Source of the DNA: Coemansia sp. RSA 1804
Lineage: Eukaryota > Kickxellomycota > Kickxellomycetes > Kickxellales > Kickxellaceae
NCBI GenBank assembly: GCA_027578815.1
Contig: JANBTH010000246.1
Coordinates: forward strand, 1 to 23,890
Direction: 5' to 3'
Length of the DNA stretch: 23,890 bases
Shown: positions 1 through 10,849 of the stretch, piece by piece
How the letters are laid out: every line of letters begins with the position of its first letter
Numbering within the stretch: the stretch's first letter is position 1
Position numbers and translations under genes: made by a program
The notes under the pieces: model-generated
Told to the model about the DNA's origin: nothing
What the model saw: only the letters and a program-made list of their open reading frames with translations
The model's database searches: none

Positions 1-2172
1 CAAAAAGGACGCAGCAAAATGTGTTTCTGGATACAGCTGCAATAGCAAAATTAAATAGAAAAACAGGTTTGTTACTGAGGGTTGGAAATACTATAGCGGT
101 ATATGCAGCACAAATTCAAGCAGAATATACGTGTATAGACGGTTCTTGAAGATTTTGCAAGAAAAATTCAAAAAAAGTTAGACAAAAAGTGGGAAAAACT
201 GGGATGGAGAAAGTACTCATGTTACGACGGTGTTCTGAATGCCAGCACAAAAAGGCCCCGCAACAATGGCTGCTTTTATATATCTGCCACGCCCACGTAA
301 AGAAAGAGGAGTTTTTCAGTGCACTAGCTCACTATTTACTGTCGCACAAGCAAAAGAGCAAGCAAGGAACAAGCAAGCAAGGGAGACAGAGAACAAAGGA
401 ATCAAGGGCTTCTTGCTGTTGTGCGACACCGAAAACAACCAACAAAAGCTAGTGACGAAGGGGTGTTGGTGGCGTGCGCAGCTCACAACAGGCACACGTT
501 GCCAATAATAACGATAGTAAGTAATTTTCCAACACAAGACGAATTATTCCAATAGGCGCCGCTTAGTATGCTGGTTGTACTTTGCCCAGCTTTTTCTGGC
601 CATCATTCCCCCTCCATTCAGGCGTCGCCACCCCCGCCCTTGTTAATGAAGCAAGGATACAAGCAACAGAAAGATACTGAGAAGGCACGCGATGGCTGTT
701 GCGCAACAGCATATTGGGGGAAAGGCCGCCTATTCAGGGAGTTTTGATATCTGACAGGAGAAATGCCCCGGTGCTTTGTAGTTTTTCAAATTAGCGGCAT
801 TAATAATTCTGTGAATGCTTGAGCCATGTCACCGGGTCTGTGCCAAGGAAGGCGGGATGTGTGCATAGCCAAAAACAGCAACAAACCTTGTTCATTTGAA
901 GTACTGAATCTTCATCTGAGACGTTTAGTAGCTAGCTTCCCATAGGCATAGAAATCAATAGCCTATTCCTGTCTTCATCGATTTCGCTTGCGGTTTGTGG
1001 CAATATGATCTGCACAATGGAACATGCACGCGCGCCTCATCGCTAGAAGCGTCTGGGCGCGGTGTTTTTCTGTGTGCTGGGTATGGAGTGAAATGCACGC
1101 TCGAGCGCCATGAAACGAGCTGCTTGCTGCCATTGCATCATTCCTGGCATCTGAAGATGGGTTCCGCATTACAGCAATCTTCTTCGCTTCTCATATAGTC
1201 TTTCTAGCTCCTTCCTCCGCACCTCTGTGCAACACAAGCCACTCTTTTTGCCCGCTTCAATCAATATCACGAAGCAGCCGCATGTTGAATTTCTAGGTTG
1301 TACAGCCCTTTAAACTCCATTCCACAAAAAAACTAAAGTCAGCCTCTATCTGCAGAGTATCTTTCTTCTCCAGATGTTGCACAAACAAGTACAAAGACTG
1401 CTACGGTCAGAATAAAAATCTAGGAACTATTTTTTGCATCTTTCCTACGGAAGGAACACACAATAAAGCTATGGCCGCTCACTCTATGCTCATTTGTTTA
1501 ATATAATAAAATAATTACTTACTGGCTTCGCTTGCCCAATAAACACAGTCGCCGAAAGCCACGGCGTTACGCATTCCTTTGTTACACTTTTGCACAAACT
1601 TTTCTGACAAGCTAGTAGGGTTGGTGGCGCAGTTGGTGCTGACAAAAAAGAATGAATGAGTGGGTGGGTTGTACGTAATAGAATAGCCAATAAAGGCATT
1701 TTTGCTTTACAACATATTAAGCGGGTAATCTCAAGTTCCTGTCAATAATTGGATCCCGGACCATATACAGACAAGAATACGGGATCACTTAGTAGTAAAT
1801 TCTATTGACAGTGTCGTTGGCATTATTCCCAATGAGAAATAATCATAATATGATATAAATTTTGACATTGACTGAGGAGATTTTCTCTGCCATAATTGGA
1901 TGTTGAAATCTTTAAATTCACATTACTATTTTCTGTTTGATAGAATATTTGTTATAATTACTATTATTATCGTCAAGACGCAAAGTTTGTCAGAAACAAA
2001 AAGACCTTGTATATCAAAAAGAAACTAAAGATCACGGAAGCACAAAGAACCAAGGTAAAAATTGTAATTCATGATATTATATGACGCTAGCGCCAGTCAA
2101 ATAGTTGACCACATCTGAATCCCTCTATCCTTCTCCAAACAGATAATGAGTTAGGAAGGCGATAAAGCCAAT
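1..2172. other. Left-end non-coding region
   Basis: No open frame here resembles a known protein, and the short frames present (for example around 189-508, 975-1198 and 1490-1699) overlap each other on both strands, as chance frames do. From about 1700 the sequence becomes very AT-rich. The right part is the 3' flank of the minus-strand cyclin gene that ends at 2173. I found no tRNA B-box-like signature. The only structure that stands out is the nested inverted repeat at 1739-1811, listed separately. Confidence 0.6.
1739..1811. repeat. Nested imperfect inverted repeat, 73 bp
   Basis: The outer arms CTGTCAATA (1739-1747) and TATTGACAG (1803-1811) are perfect reverse complements. Inside them a second pair, GATCCCG (1752-1758) and CGGGATC (1780-1786), is also perfect. 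The spacing between the two arm pairs is unequal, 4 bases on the left and 16 on the right, so the folded form would have a bulge. No clear target-site duplication flanks it and it encodes nothing. It could be a hairpin in a transcript, a tiny mobile-element relic, or chance. Confidence 0.45.
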
Positions 2173-5100
2173 TCAGTTGTTGCCGCGTGCTGGGACGGCC
2201 GCTACAGGCGGCTCCAGATATAGGGGCGACAAGGAGCAGGTGCCTACGCCGCGATCCCTAAGTCGTTTGCTAGCCACGGACGGCGCAGATGCACCCTTGG
2301 AAGCCTGTCTTTTGTCTGTGGAAGAGACGCCATTTCCACCGACATGTGCCTTTGGCTGGCAATTTGAAGAAGAAGGATTTCCATTGCTAGAGTGAAAGTG
2401 TTGCACAGTGTGGTTATGCTGCTTGTTGCCAATGCTCTGCTGTGGATGTGGATGACGTGACAATCTAAACCATGCACTCAAGGGGTTAAGGATTTTGGAC
2501 CTAAGCTGCCATCCACTGGAATTCCCAGATGTGTTGACTGCATCACAATCGTCATTTGCGCCATCAGCAAAGTGGTTGCCCACCTCCGAGCACAAGTGCG
2601 CGCCGGAATCGTGGTACTGATGGTGAAGGCTGTTGCCAGACGTGTTCATCTTTGTACCAACCGACAGCTCTGATAGCGCAGTGATAGGCGGCGCTGTCAG
2701 AGTACGCGTGTTGGAATCGCCTATATCCATCTGTGTAGAGTACGAGTGAGAACCTTGAGCAGACAAGGAGTGTGCGTAGCCTTCAGGTGCTGTCAAGCTC
2801 AACGAGGCAGCTGGAGATTCAGAAAACACAAGCGTGTTTACGGGCGACGCATCCATGGCACTAGATCCATAACTGGCCAGACGCGCTGGAAGAGGCCGTG
2901 CAGGTGTTTCAGCGCTGTTAGCAGATGGTTTGCAATGAGGCTGACCACCGCGTATCCCAGAAGTACTGCGATCCTTAGAGAATGGAACAAGCGATGCGCT
3001 GAACTGGTTGGACGATAGACCTGATACCATTGATCCTACCTTTGCAATATCTGGCGCAGTTGACTGATGGCGTAGAATATAACGTCCTTTTTGGCCCTTA
3101 CGGGAAAGAGTAGAGCTGCCGCTTGATTTTTCCAATTCAGGCGAATTAGAATGCGTACTTTTGCGCAACGAAGGAATTGAAACCGACATGCGCGGGGCCA
3201 TGGATTTTGAACTAACGCTCCTAGATGCACACGGATCATAGCGCTGCTGCTGGTATCTTGACCGTGCATAGCTGCTCTGCACCTGCTCCAGCGGCTGCAG
3301 AAAATGAGCAGAGCTGGAGGTAGCCGCAGATGGTGCTGCGGTGGCCGCGGAACTTGCAATTCCAGAGTCAGGACAGTGGTAGTAAACCGGCGAAGGATGA
3401 GGAACGTTGCCACAATTTCCACGCGACACAGCTCGCTTTTTTGGCGAAGGCCGCAGCTGTAGCTGTTCACCGGCGGATAGCTGGTGTAGTGGACCAGCCG
3501 AGGGTAGGTGTGGCAACCCATTGTGAGAGCCTACACCCGAGTAGTACGAGCACCCCTGGTGTTGAATAGATTCGCACGATGAAGCGGAAATGGAGCCTGA
3601 GCGCATATTTTGATCCATTACTTGGGGCGTTGGCTTTGGATTAAAAGAAAACTGAGGCCTTGTCGTGTCTGTATAATGCCTTCTATCATGGGATTGAGCT
3701 GTAGACATGCTGGCGGCACCATCATAAACCATGGCTGGAAAGTTGTTTCCTGAACCCTATAATGGTAGATATATAGAAAGTTATTTGTGGATTTATGGTG
3801 GTGTTAATGAGGGAGTCAGTAAGGCAAACAGACTTGTAGGCAGATAGATTGTGGTGATGGTGATACTACTAATAAAATAATAGTAGGCTATCGAGTCAGT
3901 TGGGCAATCGCCGCACATTTCTGCCTAACGAACTTATTGAGCTAGCAGAATGTGTGCAAATATGGTGATGATGATGGTGAACAGATGGTTCGGCGTGTCT
4001 TACATTTGTTAGTTCGGCTGCACCCGCCAACGAAGACGGTTCCAGCGCTGATGAAAGCGGTTGGTGACTCATGTGTCTATCCTTTAAGCGAGTATGCTGA
4101 GGTTTCTGCTGGCTTTGTACGGGGACGTGGTTGGTGGCAATAGAGTTGTTTCCAAGACCAAGGGTTGGAGGATATACCCTGGATGGCTCTGGATAAACAC
4201 CAGGACAACCCCCTTTCTGAACCGGATGATGATGTTGGCGCGACTCGTAGATAGCTGGAATAGAATGAGCCATGTTAGCATCGCCCGATCTGCTTTGGGC
4301 CAAGGCTGATGAAGCGACAGCAGCAGATTCCGAGGCAGTCCGATGTGAGTGCAAAGCACCAAACGGCGGGGTGGTAGGTGTTAGGGGTGTTGCATACTTG
4401 GCGTTGCTTGGGTGGAAAGCTGAGGCAGCCTCGTTAAGATCGCCGTTGTCAATGCGCAGGTCAAAATCAAGAAGAAATAGCAGCTGTTTTTCCATTAGGT
4501 TGACTTCAGCAACAGTAAACATGGTTGAGTAACGCGCCCAGTACTTGTTTTTTGGCGACGCATCGTTGAGATACTTTCTAACATAGTGAATGAAAACAGC
4601 GGTATATAGACCTTGGTATATGAAATTAGTATACTTGCTTGGGCTGTATGTTTAACTAACAACATACCGCGTAAAAACACGCCATAAATGCCCAAACACT
4701 TACCCAGCGACAATTAGAGTTGCCAGAAATATGCGATGGCAGGTACACTCCATGCCTACAATGTGAATCAATGTAATGTAATTTTGTTAGTAGAATGGCC
4801 AAACACTCTAACACATGCTTTGCCTGATGGCATAACAATGCAGCAAACAAAAAAGATCGGGTGACGGCTGCTTTTGGATTGTATACAAGCTCAACAATGC
4901 CCAAAACAGAAAAAGCAGTAATCAGAGTCAATTCACAACCGCATGGACTAATGGAAAATGCAAGCAACTGAAAAGACCTCATCAACAAGCGAAAATGGTA
5001 ATTCGGATCACAAAAAGCACAATACAATAGGTCTGCGCCACAATACATGGCAAGTCTGCAATAGCAGTAATCGGCAGTAATTTTTGTAGTAGATATGGTC

Positions 5101-5707
5101 TTTTTCAGCTCTGGACAGACCATATCCGAGAAAAAAAGCATTATCCAATGGCCGTTTACACCACAAACAAAAAACATGTTTCTGCAAACACAAACAGATG
5201 GCCAATATTGGTATATACGAAGGCAATTGGCAATTAATTGTGCTTACCTCTAGCTTCCTTTGGCAGCCGATGGCGCAGGCGCTGAAGATACACAAATGTG
5301 CATATAAGCGTCCCAGCCTGAACGCGAGAACGAAGCACAAGATTTGTGATAAATATGTCTAGCGGCGGTATGTTGGACAGAGTGTTTGCACCAGGCGTTG
5401 CTGGAGGCGAAGGAAGCTTCTCAGCCAAGCCAGAGCGAGTAGAGCGCTGCAATGAGGCAGTATCTGTAGCACCAGACGCTGCGTTTGCTGGAGATGTGCG
5501 ATCTGACGACGTGAGAGCCGGAGCAGGGGTGCACGGAATGACGCTACGCGCGTGCATGGCAATTGCTGCAATCATATCCTTTGTAATCTCGCACTGAATG
5601 GTATCCAGAGTGCGTGAGTGGAGGGGAGTAGACATGTTGAGATGCAAAGGACGCTGCTGCTGCTGCGGCGGCTGTTGGTGCTGATTGTGTTCAACTTGGG
5701 CCGGCAT
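2173..5707 (-). CDS. Pcl1/Pcl2-like cyclin (Pho85-type CDK partner), four exons
   Basis: Spliced model: exons 5707-5248, 4755-4704, 4577-4004 and 3756-2173, giving 889 aa. Phases match at every junction. The cyclin box spans about residues 114-213 across exons 1-3. It includes PPLDIFITNLVLRSRVQ, VYLQRLRHRLPKEARG, then CHRIFLATLIVAGKYLND and FTVAEVNLMEKQLLFLLDFD, all typical of fungal Pcl cyclins. These activate Pho85-family CDKs in G1 progression and polarity; that role is family knowledge. A helix-like stretch before the box (ITKDMIAAIAMHARSVIP) also fits the family. The tail from about residue 215 is disordered, rich in Ser, Pro, His and Gln, and much longer than in the roughly 280-aa yeast Pcl1. 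Introns 1 and 2 have TACTAAC and TACTAAT branch points. The start is the first ATG of the open exon 1 frame. The join of exon 4 is the least certain part; it could in principle be a separate gene. Confidence 0.88.
3757..4003 (-). other. Cyclin intron 3 (possibly retained)
   Basis: The donor GTAAGA begins at 4003 and the acceptor ATTATAG ends at 3757. The phase is 0 on both sides, joining AELTN to GSGNNFPAM. The frame of exon 4 has a TAG that is exactly the acceptor trinucleotide, so exon 4 opens right at the splice site. If the intron is retained, translation runs on through a six-His stretch and stops at 3896-3898, giving a 397-aa form. Confidence 0.72.
4578..4703 (-). other. Cyclin intron 2
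   Basis: The donor GTAAGT begins at 4703, the acceptor TTAG ends at 4578, and a TACTAAT branch point lies at 4631-4625. Splicing restores the conserved VAGKYLND segment of the cyclin box by completing a split Gly codon. Confidence 0.92.
4756..5247 (-). other. Cyclin intron 1
   Basis: The donor GTAAGC begins at 5247 and the acceptor TGTAG ends at 4756. A perfect TACTAAC branch point lies at 4792-4786. Removing the intron joins AGAG to GCATGG, which completes the Gly of the conserved KEARGMECTCHR stretch of the cyclin box. At 492 nt it is long for a fungal intron. Frames inside it have no recognisable product. Confidence 0.9.
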
Positions 5708-8700
5708 ATTTGCACTAGATATTATGTGAGCAATATAACGCTAATCCCGAGGATGTATAACTAGAAATTAGACTGGATTGCGTATAATGCTATGCGGATA
5801 TAAAATCCAAAGACTATTAAAGATTAGATGTGCCTGTAGTATACAAGCTAGTGAAAATGCAGACAAATATAAGAATTGAAATTACAAATGTGTTAGTGCC
5901 GGCGTTTTCGGAGGTAGAATATTAAATTATGATAACGTGAATAGATAAAAGTGAAGGACTAGGAAGGTGCGTTTTGAGTAATAAAAAGAGAAGGTGTATA
6001 AACACTCTGGTGGTGCAGAGCGGAAGGTGTAAATATAGGTAAACAGGACCAAATGTTGTCTAACTGAGCAAAGACGATGGCGAGGAAAAAGAAAAAAGTA
6101 GGGTGAAAAGAATGGGGGATGGCAATTGTGTGCAAGGCCAACGATGAGTTTGATGGCAGTAGAGGGTTGTTATGCAGTATAGCTGATGTACAAGAAGCTA
6201 AATACTTTGGCTGTGTGATTGGGGAGGGCTGCTGGCTAAAAAAAGTTTGCTTTCTTTTATCAAGATTGCTTGGAAAAACCGCAGAGCGTGTTGGGGTGAG
6301 TAGTAAACAGAAGCTTAAACAAAACAAACAAAAGAACTAGGGATGCAGGTACAAAATACCTTTTTGTGCAAATACAAGTCAGTAAACAAGATAAATACAG
6401 AATCTATAGTGTTATGTCCACCCGTTTCTGGTATCAAACACAAAAACAAAAGAGGAACTAAAGAAGGAGAGATGCAGTAATAGTCTAAATAATTTCCAGT
6501 TTCAGACCATGTAAGGTATGCAAGAATGAGTAACTGAAGGATGGTGGAGTTTTAGTTGAATGGACAAGGATGTTTGCATAGCGAACAGGAACCAAGAGCG
6601 CGAAACCACAATTTATACAAGTGCCGCAAGCAATTGCTTGCCTTTCAAATAAAAAAGTTGCGTAGAGAGCCGAATTAAGCCAAATAAAAATACTTTGTCG
6701 CGCTTTGACAATCAAAATAAAAGTGGCATCGTGCTGGTTTTGTTCTCAGCTTTAACATGCGCTGAATGGGGAAAATGGTCAATAATGAAAATACTCAGTC
6801 TCATGATAAAAAGGCCAAAACAAAAGAGCAGAGCAGACCATTGCAAAACACAATAGACATTGAGGAAGCACCGCTTTGATTATGCGCGTGAGCCACAGAC
6901 CAGACGTCAAGCGGTCCAATGGTCTAGCAAAGAATAGCCAAAGCAAAAACAGCCAAAAAACAGCGTGAGCAAGACACACGTGGACCGGACTGGCACTTTT
7001 TCTTTTGCATCTGAATGAAGACACCGTCCATGTGGCTGTGCGGACCAGCGCAGACACTTTCTTTTGAGAAGAATAATATGGCAAGCAGATCAACAAGCAT
7101 TGCCTAAAATGGAAATATCAGTGCCCGATATGCAAGGGTCCTGTTGCAGTATGGCTATAAATAAACCACAACAGAAAATATGGATGTGTGGCGGGCATGC
7201 AGAGGAGCCAACAATATCATGCAACGAGGATATTATTGTACCGGGTTTCTAGGCAGTGCGGGTTGCATGGAATTGAGGCCGAGTCTAGATTCTGCAAATA
7301 AAGCAGCTGCTTCCAAGGCTTGCTGGACGACGATACTCATTGCTCTCAGCAAACTGTGCATCAATCAACACAATCAAATATGAAAACCACTCTAACTCAT
7401 GACACACCCACACTCAATGCTGTAAAAGAACGTAAAGCGTAGTCTCCGCATTCAATAAACTTTAGAGATGGTGGCTGCTGTTCTGCATGCACTTTTTTGT
7501 TGTGGGGAGAGAGGCATATATTGTCAAAATGCGGCTCGGCACCACGCCATATATTTCTGTGGAAGGAATAAAGTGTGGGAGACAAATTCCCCCAGCCTGT
7601 CTGTTTGGACCAGACTTTTTACAACATTCACCTACATACCTTTTGCCAATTTCGAGTAGAATACGCGCGCCCTGTTTGGCAGCTGGATGTCTCTGTATGC
7701 CAAAAGCGCTTGCTGGAGCAAACAATATACGCAAGGCGGTGGCGAGCGGACTGCAGGCGATCAGGAGGCGCAGAGGAGTTAAAGGTTATTTGGGTTTCGC
7801 AGTTGTGGCAACAGAAACAATGGCTGTGTACTTTTGAACTGCGGGTAAATACTGGCTGTCACAACAATAAAAGACGAGGCAGGCAAATTGCCACCAAGCG
7901 AAGAATAACAAAAGGCAACAATGTTGAAAAGTAAAAGATCAAAACATAGAGTACACAAGAAAGAAAAAACCAACAAGGTTACACGTAGAAGATGGACTAG
8001 AGAACAACTAAGAGCAGTCTTCGTAACAGCGATAGCGGTATAAAAACAACAGTGACAGAAGCAGCAAGAAAAAAGAATACAAGCGAAAAAAAAGTACAAT
8101 AGAGACAGGCAAAAAAGATTGTGGATAATTCTTCTATCTGAAGAAGCATGGACAAAAAGTGTCAGGCGGGAAGCTCGATTGCACGAGTATTAAAAGTTAC
8201 GTCGGAACAGCATTGCCCAGTGCAAAGGTCTACACATCTATTATAGTCAAATGGGCAAAGAGTTATTTGTCTTTCTCGTCGAAATCTCCCACGATTTCAA
8301 GCACTGGCTAGCAGTTTTTTTTGAATGTTATAGCCATAAATGGGTATTTAAAAGGCATTTTGCTAAAAGTTTAGAAAACCAATGCAATGCTTTCTTTCTT
8401 TCCTTCTTTCTAAAATCTGCATTACTATTGAGGGGTTATGCAAAGACTAAGGCAGTTTAGTAAAATAGCTGTAATGGCATAGGTATCGCGGAATGGCTTT
8501 ACTGGCTCCGCAAAGACCTCGTAGTGAATATAAAGATTGATGACATCTCTCGCTCACTTTTGACGTTTGAAAATGAAAGCAGATTCCGAAGGCTGTTGTC
8601 GTTAGTTACACCGTTTTTAACAGCAGCAACGCACGCATCACAGCATCTTATTCTCGTAAGATATTAGTGTTGTGCCTACAAAAAGAAGGCTACATAGAAA

Positions 8701-9008
8701 GATCTGCAGCGTGAAGAACTCTCGATCACATATTGAATGTGGGGAAAAGTGAGAGCTGCCTGGATAAATACAAGCCATTCGGATATAGTAGTGGACTGTT
8801 TGTTGCTGGAGCAGAATGTCAAAGCAAATAAAAAGATATGAATTCACAGATTTCTGTATTTGCGGGACTCTGGAGGGTAGCATTGACCAGACTAAAAAAA
8901 GAAAGCTACAACCAAAGAAAGCTGTTCATTACATCCGTGGAAAGCGAATAGCAACAGCACGGGCACACACATCTCCCGCATGCGATGCGTGTTTGATTTA
9001 GCGCAGGC
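5708..9008. other. 3.3-kb intergenic region, no supportable gene
   Basis: Many short frames exist on both strands (for example 5959-6340, 7064-7383, 7462-7934 and 8251-8460), but none has a recognisable motif and they overlap one another in several frames. The part next to the cyclin, about 5930-6330, is pyrimidine-rich on the minus strand, as expected for a fungal leader or core promoter of the minus-strand cyclin. A similar minus-strand pyrimidine-rich stretch lies at about 7860-8110. The right end is the 3' flank of TIF6. I found no tRNA-like B box. The region probably holds the cyclin promoter and perhaps a long leader or non-coding transcript. Confidence 0.5.
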
Positions 9009-9776
9009 TCAGCTAAAGTCGTCAATCAGAGATTCGCGCATCTTGCGTATGTCGTGTTCCTCGCCTTTGTTGTCTCTTACAATGGCAGAAGGCTCCGAGT
9101 CGTGAAGCTTGAAGATGCTCTCAATGACGCTTAGCTCGGTGGAGGTGGTATCAAGGCCGGCAAAGGCAGACCAATCGTTTACAACCAGACCGCCGCCAAT
9201 GACGTCTGAACCACGGTTGATTGTGCCAGCAACTAGAGGAACCTGGAGCAGGCTGGAAAGCTCATCCTGATCCTGTACGCTTGTGCGTGGATGAACAAGC
9301 CCGCCTTGGTTGGAGATTGCACAGTACGATCCGACAAGTACGTTGTCAGCAATTGTCTGGCGGAAAACCTCAACGCCCAGAACATCAGCAATGATCTCCT
9401 CTGTTTCACGGTCTAGATCTGGATGCACAAGAGCGACGTAGTCGTTGCATGCAATAACGTTGCCTAGCGCACTCAGACGCTCCTCGACACGCTGGATGGC
9501 AACGCTGTCAGGAAGCGAGTTCCTCAGATGCTGCAGCTCCTGGTCTGTTGTTGTGCTAGGCACCAGCAGCCCACGGCGGTTTCCCGCCGTAAGACGACCG
9601 ATAATCCGCGTTCCAGCAATCGACGCATGGACAACTGGAATTACATCGCCCAGCTCGCTCTCAAAAACACTGTAAAAGTTCTCAGAGCCGCCAATTGCAA
9701 CAAGGCAGTATGAGTTTGTGAGCTTGGAGAACACCCCGATCTCGTTGCTGTTCTCGAACTGTGCACGCACGGACAT
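9009..9776 (-). CDS. TIF6: Eukaryotic translation initiation factor 6 (60S anti-association / biogenesis factor)
   Basis: The product is 255 aa, single exon in the coding part. eIF6 binds pre-60S and 60S ribosomal subunits at the face that contacts 40S. It blocks subunit joining until released by the Efl1 GTPase and Sdo1, and acts in nucleolus and cytoplasm (family knowledge). Near-universal eIF6 segments are visible along the whole length: CLVAIGGSENFYSVFESEL, IPVVHASIAGTRIIGR, TTTDQELQHLRNSLPD, RVEERLSALGNV, CNDYVALVHPDLDRETEEI, SNQGGLVHPRTS, DELSSLLQVPLVAGTINRGS and GLDTTSTELSVIESIFKL. Ser174 and Ser175 match the CK1-phosphorylated pair of the family. The start is the ATG at 9776 because MSVRAQFEN aligns with the family N-terminus; the open frame upstream to 10016 is leader. 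The C-terminus carries a short charged insert (DNKGEEHDIRK) before MRESLIDDFS. Yeast Tif6 is 245 aa. Confidence 0.97.
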   Translation of the reverse strand: MSVRAQFENSNEIGVFSKLTNSYCLVAIGGSENFYSVFESELGDVIPVVHASIAGTRIIGRLTAGNRRGLLVPSTTTDQELQHLRNSLPDSVAIQRVEERLSALGNVIACNDYVALVHPDLDRETEEIIADVLGVEVFRQTIADNVLVGSYCAISNQGGLVHPRTSVQDQDELSSLLQVPLVAGTINRGSDVIGGGLVVNDWSAFAGLDTTSTELSVIESIFKLHDSEPSAIVRDNKGEEHDIRKMRESLIDDFS

Positions 9777-9965
9777 TCTTGCTGTTTGCTGGCTTGAATG
9801 TAGAGTACGTTCTTTAAAAGGCAACTGCTGGTACAGAGATAAAGAAAAAAGAAAATGTACTGCGATTGAAGGAAAGAGAGAAAGAAAAGCACAATATACA
9901 AAGTAGTAGGAAGAACGCTTTCTGGCTTTGTCCTGGCAGCGAGTAGAGTTTTCAAATGTCAAAAA

Positions 9966-10020
9966 CTGAAGCAGAAAAAAATTGTGCTGATATACACTGA
10001 TCTGATCTGGATGCACTCAC
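9966..10020 (-). other. Candidate 5'-UTR intron of TIF6
   Basis: On the minus strand a good donor GTGAGT begins at 10020. A pyrimidine-rich acceptor TTTTTTTCTGCTTCAG ends at 9966, defining a 55-nt intron about 190 nt upstream of the TIF6 start. Other AG acceptors closer to the ATG, such as the CTGTACCAG near 9828, could be used instead. Confidence 0.3.
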
Positions 10021-10155
10021 TAATCCAAAGCAAGGGTCGTGGGTGGGGGGAGTTTTTCTTGAAGTATGAGAGGAGAAAATAAAGCCAGGAAAAATGAGCT
10101 GAATATTTTACATGTAGATCGGTTGCAACGGAGTAAAAGTAGGGCTGTTGTCGTT

Positions 10156-10164
10156 TTTTATATA
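10156..10164 (-). promoter_or_regulatory. TIF6: TATA-like box upstream of TIF6
   Basis: TATATAAAA reads on the minus strand about 380 nt upstream of the TIF6 start codon and upstream of the candidate leader intron. That places it where a core promoter for a leader-spliced TIF6 transcript would sit. AT-rich flanks make chance occurrence possible. Confidence 0.3.
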
Positions 10165-10797
10165 CCAACATAGAAGAGGCTCTCAATCGATATTACTTGT
10201 ATTTTGTTTGGCTAGGGAAAGGTGGGAAAAAAGGTGGAAAAAGCAGTGCTGCGGCCACCGCTGGCTGGGCAAAGGACTCAAGATTTGGGTTGCATCTGTC
10301 AAGGTTTAGACTGCTGCGGCATAGTAAGGGGAAAGGTAGAGGTTTCCTTTCAGGTCCATATCCAAGCAAAGAACAAACAAGAAAAGAGCCTAGTTCCAAT
10401 GGAACCGCAAAATGAGAAATAATCTTTTCACAGCTTATGTTCAGCTGTGCAATAAAAGGAAAATATTAGAGTTGGAATCATTAAGCAAATCATCGCAGAG
10501 CTCATTCATTTTTCAGGAGACATGCATATACATTTTACAGTGATCTGAGGAGCTTGAAATCACCAAGCGCTACGATGTTGCGTAAAAATTAAGCAAATAT
10601 TCTGAAATGAAGAAGAGTGTACAGCTGAACTTCTCTGAAAGTAACGTCTCTTTGCAGTTTTCTCAGCTTTGCCTTTGCACTCTAGCTTTCTCAAATATTC
10701 CATCTTTTACTTATTGGTTGTTCAGGTAAGAGGCACAAGAGCAGTTCTGCCGAACGGCTGGAGAAGCCAGCCAGCTAGTTGTAGTCTATCAGGGGGA

Positions 10798-10805
10798 TAT
10801 AAAAG
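10798..10805 (+). promoter_or_regulatory. TATA box candidate for the giant gene
   Basis: TATAAAAG is a consensus TATA element, about 515 nt upstream of the giant ORF's start codon on the same strand. It conflicts with a leader intron beginning at 10726, so only one of the two models holds for a given transcript. Confidence 0.3.
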
Positions 10806-10849
10806 TTCTACTGCGTGATACTGAAATCTCGGTCCCTGCGGTTCCGGCA

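Noticed and set aside
4656..5177. 173-aa minus-strand frame between cyclin exons 1 and 3
   Set aside because: It covers intron 1 and exon 2 in a different frame. The cyclin-box alignment, splice sites and branch points explain this stretch fully.
6599..6605. CGCGAAA, a match to the SBF (SCB) cell-cycle element upstream of the cyclin
   Set aside because: A single 7-base match 0.9 kb upstream is expected by chance in a region this long. No cluster of further matches was found.
7487..7934. Two overlapping plus-strand frames of 116 and 119 aa
   Set aside because: They overlap in different frames and are also overlapped by a minus-strand frame. None has a motif, and codon usage does not favour one over the others.
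9777..10016. N-terminal extension of eIF6 to an upstream in-frame ATG (80 extra residues)
   Set aside because: The family N-terminus aligns exactly at MSVRAQFEN (ATG 9776). The upstream residues are leader-like translation of pyrimidine-rich sequence that includes candidate splice sites.
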